From the NCBI GenBank assembly GCA_903837595.1, contig CAILVI010000423.1, positions 1-34,257 of the forward strand: a stretch of 34,257 nt of DNA. The letters are read 5' to 3'. Position numbers and translations under genes: made by a program. Shown in pieces: positions 9,067 through 14,913 of the stretch. The DNA is from an uncultured Thiodictyon sp. (GTDB lineage Bacteria > Pseudomonadota > Gammaproteobacteria > Chromatiales > Chromatiaceae). The notes beneath the pieces were generated by a model. The model was not told the origin of the DNA. It did no database searches and saw nothing but the letters and a program-made list of their open reading frames with translations. Numbering within the stretch: the first letter of the stretch is position 1; every line of letters begins with the position of its first letter.

Positions 9067-9096
9067 TTGGCGCCATTCTGGCGCCGATGCTATCTT
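9067..9096 (+). promoter_or_regulatory. Putative autoregulated promoter/operator of the tacAT-like pair
   Basis: Two GGCGCC palindromes (9069-9074 and 9080-9085) lie 11 bp apart, one helical turn, within TTGGCGCCATTCTGGCGCCG. A plausible -35 TTGGCG (9067-9072) and -10 TATCTT (9091-9096), 18 bp apart, overlap them. This suits a ribbon-helix-helix antitoxin binding its own promoter. The calls are by eye only. Confidence 0.5.
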
Positions 9097-9123
9097 AGAG
9101 CGAATCCATTCGGGGAGGTTTCC

Positions 9124-9435
9124 ATGGTATCCAGCAGTCCAAGACAGCTCGAACGTATCGGTGCGCGGGTACCGCCCGAGGTTTTCGAGACGCTGCACCG
9201 TGCCGCGGAACTCTCCGGGGCGACGCTCAACCAGTTTCTGGTACAGGCTGCACTCAAAGAGGCGCAGACCGTCATCGAGCGCGAGCAAACCCTGAAGCTT
9301 TCCCGGCGCGACGCTGAGCGCTTGCTGGACCTCTTGGAGCATCCACCGCCACCGAACGCCGCACTCGCCACGGCCCAAGCGCGTTATCAAGAATTGCGAC
9401 GCGATGCTGATTCAGGCTTTAACTGGCAACCATAA
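9124..9435 (+). CDS. DUF1778-family (TacA-like) ribbon-helix-helix antitoxin
   Basis: Type II antitoxin of 103 residues that should bind DNA at its own promoter and neutralise the acetyltransferase toxin encoded next. The N-terminal segment (ERIGARVPPEVFETL, then LSGATLNQFLVQAAL) has the beta-helix-helix pattern of DUF1778/TacA proteins. The C-terminal tail (from about residue 55, SRRDAERLLDLLEHPPPPN) is the typical toxin-binding part. The ATG at 9124 is chosen over an in-frame start at 9067 because GGGGAGG sits about 6 nt upstream and the protein then starts just before the RHH fold. It overlaps the toxin gene by 32 nt, as usual for these pairs. Confidence 0.88.
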   Translation: MVSSSPRQLERIGARVPPEVFETLHRAAELSGATLNQFLVQAALKEAQTVIEREQTLKLSRRDAERLLDLLEHPPPPNAALATAQARYQELRRDADSGFNWQP

Positions 9436-9877
9436 CCGTCAGGGCTTCGACTGCGGACGCGCCGAACTCAACGACTGGCTGGCGAGAATCGCCAGCCAGC
9501 ATCAGCACAAGGGTTTATCCAAGACCTTTGTGGCGGTGCCGGACGTCGCGCCCGCGGATATTCTGGCCTACTACGCCTTGACGCTCACCGAGGTGGATAC
9601 CCGCGCCCTACCGGATGCCTATGCCAAACGGCTGCCCCGCATCATCCCGGGCGTCCGTCTCGGCCGCTTGGCCGTTGCTCGCCACCATCAAGGCAAGAGA
9701 CTCGGCGAATTGTTGCTGATGGATGCGATGCAGCGGGTGCGAGCGATTCGCGAACATGCCGGTGCGGTAGGGCTGTTCGTTGACGCACTTGATGCCCAGG
9801 CGGCCGGGTTTTATGTGCGGTATGGCGCGGTTGCCTTTCTCGATACACCCTTGAAGCTGTTTCTGCCAGTTTGTTAA
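9404..9877 (+). CDS. GNAT-family acetyltransferase toxin (TacT-like)
   Basis: Toxin of the pair, 157 residues. Homologues acetylate the amino group of aminoacyl-tRNAs and stop translation. It has the TacT N-terminal pattern FDCGRAELNDWL (15-26), the core strand LGRLAV (86-91), the acetyl-CoA loop HHQGKRLG (94-101) and the C-terminal GFYVRYG (135-141), whose Y137 lies at the position of the catalytic tyrosine of TacT. All key elements are intact, so the toxin is probably active and held by the upstream antitoxin. A 15-codon fragment of a sister gene lies at 12642-12686. Confidence 0.88.
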   Translation: MLIQALTGNHNRQGFDCGRAELNDWLARIASQHQHKGLSKTFVAVPDVAPADILAYYALTLTEVDTRALPDAYAKRLPRIIPGVRLGRLAVARHHQGKRLGELLLMDAMQRVRAIREHAGAVGLFVDALDAQAAGFYVRYGAVAFLDTPLKLFLPVC

Positions 9878-9899
9878 TCCGCCGGTCAGGTTAGCGAAG

Positions 9900-9937
9900 C
9901 GTAATCCGACGATTCATGTCCCGGATGTCGGGTTACG
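9900..9937. repeat. Intergenic hairpin (CGTAATCCGAC / GTCGGGTTACG)
   Basis: The arms 9900-9910 and 9927-9937 pair along 11 positions with one G-T wobble around a 16-nt loop. It follows the toxin stop by 22 nt. The flanking GGTTAGCGAAGCG (from 9889) belongs to a class of palindromic repeats common in intergenic regions of gammaproteobacteria, so this is probably a repeat rather than a dedicated terminator. No U-tract follows. Confidence 0.55.
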
Positions 9938-10093
9938 GTGCGTCTGACGTCGCGGATTACCGCAAGAAGGTTCGGTATCCATGCCTAATCCGAGCTACTT
10001 ACTGGAACCAGGCAAAGTAGCCGACCCTGGCCCCTTGTGCCGGCGAGTTACCTGCCGCACCAAAAATGGTACGCTAGCAGCCATGCCCCCTGA

Positions 10094-10216
10094 GCTGAGC
10101 CGATCCTTGATGTCGTCTTTTTCCGGACCGAGTCTGGCACCGAACCCGTGCGCGACTGGCTCAAGAACCTATCCAGAAGCGACAAGGGTGCCATCGGTGC
10201 GGACCTGAAGAAATGA
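10094..10216 (+). pseudogene. Remnant of higB-like (phage Gp49-like, RelE-superfamily) toxin
   Basis: Reading the frame of bases 10109-10216 gives DVVFFRTESG followed by TEPVRDWLK and GAIGADLKK, then TGA. This is the N-terminal quarter of a HigB/Gp49-like toxin, which is normally about 110 residues. No start codon exists in this frame after a TGA at 10091-10093. An ATG at 10083 is in another frame, so the 5' end is frameshifted. The 3' two thirds of the toxin, with the catalytic region, are missing. The frame instead runs straight into the antitoxin start, its TGA overlapping as ATGA. An internal deletion that kept the toxin-antitoxin junction would explain this. Confidence 0.75.
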
Positions 10217-10494
10217 ACGAGCACATGGGTAGCAGCCTCGATTCCTTTCTTGAGGAGGGACAATTGCTTGCGCAGTCCGAGGCCATCGCCATCAAGCGCG
10301 TCATTGCCTTCCGATTGGAGCAGGAAATGGCGCGACAGCAGTTGACCAAGGCCGACCTGGCGCGGCGCATGGGCACTAGCCGCAGTGCCCTGAATCGCCT
10401 ATTGGACCCGGACAACACCTCCGTAACCCTGCTGACGCTGGAGAAGGCCGCCAAGGCGTTGGGGCGGCATATTCGCATCGAACTGGCGGCCTGA
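10213..10494 (+). CDS. HigA-type XRE-family antitoxin (orphaned)
   Basis: Helix-turn-helix antitoxin of 93 residues. It carries MGSSLDSFLEEG, IKRVIAFRLEQ and the HTH segment LTKADLARRMGTSRSALNRLLDP, followed by LLTLEKAAKALGRHIRIEL. This matches the HigA partners of Gp49-like toxins. Its ATG overlaps the stop of the broken toxin frame (ATGA). With the toxin gutted, it may still act as a repressor or cross-neutralise a HigB elsewhere. A second in-frame ATG (10225, before GSSLDS) could be the true start; no strong ribosome site separates them. Confidence 0.85.
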   Translation: MNEHMGSSLDSFLEEGQLLAQSEAIAIKRVIAFRLEQEMARQQLTKADLARRMGTSRSALNRLLDPDNTSVTLLTLEKAAKALGRHIRIELAA

Positions 10495-10747
10495 GGGGAG
10501 TCCGCGGGACACAGCGACGAATGAACTGCATCGTTGGTGATTGATGTGGTTCGAGCACAGACTGCCTCTTGCTCGCTTGCTCGCTTGCTCGAAAACTGGA
10601 ATCTGAGGACAAACAAAGCATTAGATCCTGGCCTCTTCCACTCCAAATTATCGTGGTCTGTCCCTGATAGTCCCTGATAGTCCATAGGGGCGCGTTTGAG
10701 TCTGCCTAGGTCCCTGCCATCCTCACCAACGCCTTCCGCGAAACACT
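10495..10747. other. Gene-free leader of the ATPase-STAS-PIN operon with small tandem repeats
   Basis: This 253-bp stretch holds no supported gene. It includes about three copies of an 8-mer (CTTGCTCG, near 10568-10591) and two perfect copies of TCCCTGATAG (10661-10680). The promoter of the operon starting at 10748 should lie here. The stretch between 10590 and 10650 is AT-richer than its surroundings, but I cannot name a confident -35/-10 pair. Confidence 0.5.
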
Positions 10748-11638
10748 TTGACTGCGCTTTGTATCCAGGTGCCGCGCCTGAACGACGGGCCAGCCGATTT
10801 TCGCGCCATGGCGCATATCTGGCGTCGAGTGGATATGGCTGGGGATGGAGCGGCAGTGAGTTTCGATTTTTCCGGCTGCGCATTTCTTCAGCCTAACGCG
10901 GTGGTGTTTCTCGGTGGCTTGTCCCGCGTGATCCATCACCGGGGCGGCGTTGCGCGATTTCTACTCGATACCATGACTGACCCGTTGCGTGTCAACCTGT
11001 TGCAGAACGGTTTCGCCCATGCGATGGGTGCCGGAACTGCACCCTGGCAAGGCAATTCAATTCCCTACCGCGAGTATTGCTCGCAAGATCAGGACGGTAT
11101 TGCTTACGACTTACGCCGGAACTGGCTCGGGCGGGGGTGGATCAACGTCAGCGCAGGACTCGCCAACGCGGTCGTCGGTCAGATGTGGGAGATCTTCGCC
11201 AACGCCTTTGAGCACAGCTCGACTCGTGTCGGGGTGTTCAGCTGCGGCCAGTTCTTCAAGACCCGGCGCCAGCTGACGTTGGCCGTGGCGGATTTCGGGA
11301 TAGGTATCCCATCAAATGTGCGTTTGTTTCTCGGCCGACCCCAGTTGTCCGCGGCTGAGGCGTTGCGGTGGGCCTTTCAGCGCGGTAATTCAACCACCTG
11401 TCGGCTTGCCGGGCCGCGCGGCGTGGGCCTGGATTTGCTCAAGGAACTAGTACGCAAGAACAACGGCACCATGTTGGTCTATAGTCACGACGGTCGTGCC
11501 CACATTGACCAGCGGGGCGAAACATACGAAAATCTTGATCCCTTTTTTGAGGGCACCCTGGTTCAGATCCGCCTCTCCTGTGACGATCGGCGTTACGTTT
11601 TGTCTGAGGAGGCGCCAAGCCAAGCACCATTTTTCTGA
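10748..11638 (+). CDS. Bergerat-fold (HATPase_c) protein with N-terminal STAS-like segment
   Basis: Predicted ATP-binding regulator of up to 296 residues. The C-terminal half has the GHKL/HATPase motifs: N-box E148-xxx-N152-xxx-H156 (EIFANAFEH), G1 box D182-x-G184-x-G186 (DFGIGIP) and G2 box GPRGVGLDLL (222-231). No phospho-acceptor histidine domain is present, so it resembles anti-sigma-type kinases (SpoIIAB, RsbT) more than sensor kinases. Residues about 36-60 (VSFDFSGCAFLQPN) align by eye with the DUF4325 protein encoded next, suggesting a fused STAS-like domain. The start is uncertain: TTG at 10748, GTG at 10769 or ATG at 10808, none with a clear ribosome site. The STAS-like segment favours one of the first two. 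The operon continues 12 nt downstream. I infer a signalling or switch role; it is not demonstrated. Confidence 0.8.
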   Translation: MTALCIQVPRLNDGPADFRAMAHIWRRVDMAGDGAAVSFDFSGCAFLQPNAVVFLGGLSRVIHHRGGVARFLLDTMTDPLRVNLLQNGFAHAMGAGTAPWQGNSIPYREYCSQDQDGIAYDLRRNWLGRGWINVSAGLANAVVGQMWEIFANAFEHSSTRVGVFSCGQFFKTRRQLTLAVADFGIGIPSNVRLFLGRPQLSAAEALRWAFQRGNSTTCRLAGPRGVGLDLLKELVRKNNGTMLVYSHDGRAHIDQRGETYENLDPFFEGTLVQIRLSCDDRRYVLSEEAPSQAPFF

Positions 11639-11650
11639 CGGGGAGACACT

Positions 11651-12001
11651 ATGTACATCAAGGTTAAAGACCTGGTCGGCGAAAACGCCATGACACTGGC
11701 GGACGGCGAGGCCATCTATGGCCGTATTCACGACCCGCTGGCCCAGGGCGAGGCGGTCGAGCTCGATTTCGACGGCGTACAGGTGTTCGCCTCGCCCTTT
11801 TTCAACGCTGGTATCGGCCGCCTGTTGGCCGATCTGACCTCGGAGACCCTCAACGCCCGCCTGAAATTCGAGCACCTCTCGGACTTCGGTGCCCGCGTCC
11901 TGCGTCGCGTGATTGAGAACGCTAAGGATTACTACACCGCCAACGAGGATCAGCGCAACGCGATTGACCGCATCGTGCGCGACAACGCAGTCGTTGCCTG
12001 A
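11651..12001 (+). CDS. STAS-like DUF4325-family protein
   Basis: Small 116-residue protein of the DUF4325 type, a STAS-like domain often found beside HATPase proteins. The core AVELDFDGVQVFASPFFNAGIG (in the 35-56 range) follows the STAS pattern of a beta strand, a loop and a helix. S48 sits near where SpoIIAA-type proteins carry the phosphorylated serine. The matching position in the N-terminal segment of the upstream ATPase is Q48. GGGAG lies about 7 nt before the ATG, a strong start. Its TGA overlaps the ATG of the PIN gene by one base (TGATG), so the two should be translationally coupled. Its role as a substrate or antagonist of the ATPase is inference. Confidence 0.82.
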   Translation: MYIKVKDLVGENAMTLADGEAIYGRIHDPLAQGEAVELDFDGVQVFASPFFNAGIGRLLADLTSETLNARLKFEHLSDFGARVLRRVIENAKDYYTANEDQRNAIDRIVRDNAVVA

Positions 12002-12624
12002 TGTCCCTGACTGTCCGCGCACGGGTTGTCGATCTACGAACGGACGCCCCGAAGAATTCCGATGTTTTTCTAGTCGATACCAATGCCTGGTATTGGTTGT
12101 TCTACCCGCGGGCCTCACAAACTCCGGGTGGCGGTCCGGAACCTTACCAGCTTGGCCACTATCCGGCGTTTCTCAAGTCCGCCATCAGTGCGGGTGCTAC
12201 CCTGCATTGCTACGGACTCGCCTTCGCCGAACTTGCCCACAACATCGAAAAGGCAGAGCGTGAGATTTACGCCGATCAGGCTGGCCGCGAGATCGGCCCC
12301 AAGGCGTTCCGCCACGACTACCCAAGTCAGCGCCGCAAGCTGGTTTCGCTCATTTCCGATACCTGGGCCGATGTACAGAGCGTCAGCACGCTGCTACCCC
12401 TCAGCATGGACAACGATTTCATGCGGTCGGCCTTGGCGTTGTTTCCCGCCGTCGGACTCGACGGTTACGATCTGTTTATGGCGGACGCAGCGTTAAGAGC
12501 GGGAATCAGCCAGATTGTGACGGACGACGGCGACTTTGCAAGCGTGCACGGCATTACGGTCTTTACCGCCAATCAACGGGTGATTCGCGATGCGCAGGCA
12601 TCGGGTAAGCTGCTGATCCGATGA
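12001..12624 (+). CDS. PIN-domain protein, probable ribonuclease effector
   Basis: PIN-fold protein of 207 residues with the four expected acidic positions: D26 (FLVDTNAW), E77 (AFAELAHN), D157 with D154/D162 (DGYDLFMAD), and D175/D176/D178 (VTDDGDF). These should bind Mg or Mn and cut RNA. It is longer than VapC toxins (about 130 residues) because of an insert between about 38 and 130, including PYQLGHYPAFLKSA. No VapB-like antitoxin is present; instead it follows an ATPase and a STAS-like gene in a tight operon. I infer that these two control it. A structural or inactive role is possible but less likely because the acidic set is complete. Confidence 0.82.
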   Translation: MSLTVRARVVDLRTDAPKNSDVFLVDTNAWYWLFYPRASQTPGGGPEPYQLGHYPAFLKSAISAGATLHCYGLAFAELAHNIEKAEREIYADQAGREIGPKAFRHDYPSQRRKLVSLISDTWADVQSVSTLLPLSMDNDFMRSALALFPAVGLDGYDLFMADAALRAGISQIVTDDGDFASVHGITVFTANQRVIRDAQASGKLLIR

Positions 12625-12641
12625 TCACAAGATAGAGCGAG

Positions 12642-12686
12642 TTTGATTGCGGACGCGCCGAACTTAACGACTGGCTGGGGAGATAG
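12642..12686 (+). pseudogene. Fragment of a TacT-like acetyltransferase toxin gene
   Basis: Fifteen codons read FDCGRAELNDWLGR then TAG. This is the same as the FDCG...LNDWL segment of the intact toxin at 9404-9877, with only a few base differences. Nothing of the gene follows, so it is debris of a lost toxin-antitoxin locus or of a local duplication. Confidence 0.75.
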
Positions 12687-12691
12687 GTCGG

Positions 12692-12779
12692 GTGGTCGAA
12701 AAAATCATCGCCGACCATCAGCCGCTGAAAGTCACGGCCGGCGCCGGCACCGACGTCATGGTCATCAACGCTGCGGGCA
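12692..12779 (+). pseudogene. Possible fragment of a Phd/YefM-type antitoxin
   Basis: Frame 1 from 12692 reads VVEKIIADHQPLKVT and then GTDVMVINAAGN. This resembles the middle of Phd/YefM antitoxins (IxDHxPLxxT...xxxVVIS). There is no start, no stop in place and no toxin gene. The match is short, so the call is tentative. Confidence 0.4.
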
Positions 12780-12806
12780 ACGGATTATCGACAAGCAGCT
12801 ACATTT

Positions 12807-13112
12807 TCAGATGACTTCGCGTAGCACTTCCGGGTGACGAGCCACGATTTTCAATAGCGTCTCTGCTGCACCAGAGGGCCGGCGACGCCCCTGCTCCCAG
12901 TGTTGCAATGTCCGTGGCGAGATATGGAGTGCAGCCGCGAACTGAGCCTGAGACAGGTCACACCGCAGACGGGTTGCTGCAACCTCGTTCGGTTCCGCCG
13001 TGTAGACTGAGCCATGACGCTCCGCCTTGACATCGCGAATGGCTTGCAGCAGCTCCTCGCCAATATTGCGCTGCGCGTCGCGTTCAAGAAGGTCTTGTTC
13101 AGTGAGTGGCAT
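12807..13112 (-). CDS. XRE/NadS-type helix-turn-helix antitoxin-like regulator (orphan)
   Basis: DNA-binding protein of 101 residues. The N-terminal half (LLERDAQRNIGEELLQAIRDVK) is followed by an HTH: LRCDLSQAQFAAALHISPRTLQHWEQGRRRPSGAA. The last part gives FAAALHIS...W-x-QGRRRPSG, the hallmark of the regulators paired with RelE/HigB-like toxins (NadS, HigA). The start at 13112 is chosen because GAGGAG lies about 7 nt upstream; an in-frame TTG at 13130 is less likely. No toxin gene is adjacent: upstream there is only a 22-codon open stretch. It is probably an orphan antitoxin or a repressor. Confidence 0.8.
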   Translation of the reverse strand: MPLTEQDLLERDAQRNIGEELLQAIRDVKAERHGSVYTAEPNEVAATRLRCDLSQAQFAAALHISPRTLQHWEQGRRRPSGAAETLLKIVARHPEVLREVI

Positions 13113-13185
13113 AGCCAAACTCCTCGCCAATCTTTCGGAACCAGGAAAGGTATTCGATCCTGACGCCTTATGCTCGAGTATTGCG

Positions 13186-13842
13186 CTATATGCCTTCGGA
13201 CTCCCTCTCCCCGTCGACGGCGATCAGACCGTCTTCGTTTTTATACACCACCAGTCCCTGCAGGTTATCTGGCAAAATTTGTAGGATGCCATCTTCCGCT
13301 TCCAGCGAGGCTAGAGCGATTGCAGGTGTGACGATGCTATCGAGCAGCGCTTGACTGGAATCTAGCGAAAGAAGATCAATACTGAATGTCCATTGGGTAC
13401 GGTTCGCTCGTGGCCATATGATCAAGCGGTTGTGAACGAGGGTCGGCTCGGATTTCGCGTCTAACGGATAGCCCATCCAGTTTTCTTCGAGATCTGCGGG
13501 CTCATCCCATAGGAAAACATGAAGCAGTGGCGCATCATTTCCGCTGAAGCCGATCCCATCACCGGAAAGGCTGATTTGATAGCCGAGGTACATATCGGTA
13601 GTATGCGGCCCCCGCCTTATGTACCATAAGGGTATCGAAAATGCGACATCCGTATATATCCACTCCGAATCGTCCATCCGAGCGGCGGGGACTGGATCGC
13701 CATGCCTGGCATAAGGCATATCAGGATTATCGATTGCCTGCAATAACAGACCGTTAAGCACCGCTCTCAAAGCATCGATTTCCTTCCCATAAGCCGAGAT
13801 CGCCCTCACGCATTGCGCCAGCTTTTTGCCTTGCTCGGACAT
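13186..13842 (-). CDS. Uncharacterised protein, partner of the PD-(D/E)XK-like protein
   Basis: I do not recognise the family. The product has 218 residues, is acidic, and has no signal peptide or membrane helix. The first 35 residues (LAQCVRAISAYGKEIDALRAVL) look alpha-helical. The rest is rich in aromatic residues and alternating beta-like stretches (WIYTDVAFSIPLWYI, then MYLGYQISLSG, LLHVFLWDEP). The ATG at 13842 has GAGGA about 8 nt upstream and lies 4 nt after the stop of the nuclease-like gene; an ORF extension to 13926 would overlap that gene and was rejected. The tight spacing says it works with that gene. It could be an immunity, sensor or specificity subunit; this is inference. Confidence 0.7.
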   Translation of the reverse strand: MSEQGKKLAQCVRAISAYGKEIDALRAVLNGLLLQAIDNPDMPYARHGDPVPAARMDDSEWIYTDVAFSIPLWYIRRGPHTTDMYLGYQISLSGDGIGFSGNDAPLLHVFLWDEPADLEENWMGYPLDAKSEPTLVHNRLIIWPRANRTQWTFSIDLLSLDSSQALLDSIVTPAIALASLEAEDGILQILPDNLQGLVVYKNEDGLIAVDGERESEGI

Positions 13843-13846
13843 CGCT

Positions 13847-14647
13847 TTATTCCTCGAAAAAGGAGTGAAAAGAACAGCCCAATACAGGCAGGCTTTCGGC
13901 TGCCCGCGTGAACCCGTGGAATCCATGATTCAAGCCGCCGTAGAATCGCTGGTGAACGATCCCGGTTTCAGGCGTCGCTGCGGAAAGGTGGGCAAAGCCT
14001 CTGAAATGGCAAACGCCGATTTTTTCTAGGAAGCAGTCCGTCGCTGCGGCCCATCGCGCAAGCCCATCATAGTCGCCGGCAAGGCCGGTCAAAACATTAC
14101 GCAGATCCATCCAGGTAAAAGCAATCAGTCTCCCCGCCGGCCAGATGTCTTGCCCTTGCAGGCATTGTCCCGAAATGGTATCACCAATGTTTGGAGCAAT
14201 AAAAAAATGCCAGCAGTCGGTTCTGGTACCGTCCTCTAGATATTCCTGCCATTGTTGGCGAAGTTGAAATTCGACCTTTTTTCGGACAAGCCGTTGCCGC
14301 CATTTGACCTCGATCAGAATATCGACCCGAGCGCCGTCTTTCGAAGAAAATGCGATATGTGCGTCCGGCTCCTTGGGTTTGCCGATGTTTCCCGGGATTG
14401 GCCTGCGCGGCCAAAGCCTTACACTGGATCTTGCAGACACTAGATCCCCAATCACGCAGCCCTTTCCGATTTGGGTAAATACCGCTTGCCAGAAACGGCA
14501 AACTTGTCGATCTTCCATAAAGTCGAGCGGCCCGAAAACAATAGATGTTATTTCATCTTCGGCGTTGAACCGTTTGGCCGATTCTGCCCGATGACCAAGA
14601 TAGCCCCGGCAATGCTCGGTCTTTCTATGGTTAATGGCATGTAGCAC
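13847..14647 (-). CDS. PD-(D/E)XK nuclease superfamily-like protein
   Basis: Protein of 266 residues with a likely PD-(D/E)XK core: E32 (EDEITS) in an N-terminal helix, P94-D95 (EPDAHI), and E113-V-K115 (DILIEVKW) on the next strand, with R118 following. A helix with QLRQQWQEYL comes next. This order is that of restriction-like DNA nucleases. The N-terminal phrase DEITSIVFGPLDFM marks a family I recall only as hypothetical. The GTG at 14647 is chosen because GGAG lies about 7 nt upstream. It is the first gene of a two-gene operon. A role in defence against foreign DNA is suggested by fold and by the toxin-antitoxin-rich surroundings, not proven. Confidence 0.65.
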   Translation of the reverse strand: MLHAINHRKTEHCRGYLGHRAESAKRFNAEDEITSIVFGPLDFMEDRQVCRFWQAVFTQIGKGCVIGDLVSARSSVRLWPRRPIPGNIGKPKEPDAHIAFSSKDGARVDILIEVKWRQRLVRKKVEFQLRQQWQEYLEDGTRTDCWHFFIAPNIGDTISGQCLQGQDIWPAGRLIAFTWMDLRNVLTGLAGDYDGLARWAAATDCFLEKIGVCHFRGFAHLSAATPETGIVHQRFYGGLNHGFHGFTRAAESLPVLGCSFHSFFEE

Positions 14648-14678
14648 TAAAAATCTCCATTAGCGGTGAAAAATGGCA

Positions 14679-14706
14679 GTGATAGATATATGGCTCCACG
14701 GTGCAA
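14679..14706 (-). promoter_or_regulatory. Possible promoter of the nuclease-like operon
   Basis: On the minus strand TTGCAC (14706-14701) and TATCAC (14684-14679) are 16 bp apart, inside the only AT-rich stretch upstream of the GTG at 14647. This would give a leader of about 25 nt with the GGAG ribosome site. Weak, by-eye call. Confidence 0.3.
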
Positions 14707-14855
14707 CCATAATGCAGGTAGAATCCCCTGTATCTATACCAGACCTGCCGCGGGGCCTCCTGATGCCTCGTCCGTCAGGGCGCCGGCGGACCATCCTTCC
14801 TCTCAACTCGAGACTCCGCCGCCAATATGTGCAGGAACGAAAAAGGAAGAAACGA

Positions 14856-14895
14856 GGCCAGGGTCGGACATATCCTGCGTGCTTAGACCCTGGCC
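14856..14895. repeat. Perfect 10-bp inverted repeat with 20-nt loop
   Basis: GGCCAGGGTC (14856-14865) pairs perfectly with GACCCTGGCC (14886-14895). It lies between the 229-residue gene (ends 14914, reading leftward) and the nuclease-like operon. CCGACCCTGGCCCC recurs at 10021-10034, so it is part of a repeat family here. As a terminator for the upstream gene it lacks a U-tract. The remaining sequence between 14648 and 14913 shows no gene. Confidence 0.55.
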
Positions 14896-14913
14896 CCGCG
14901 AGCCTCAAATGTT

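Noticed and set aside
13099-13160. End of a RelE-like toxin upstream of the orphan HTH antitoxin
   Set aside because: Only a 22-codon stretch (ending RKIGEEFGYATH) is open, and it does not match the toxin C termini I know.
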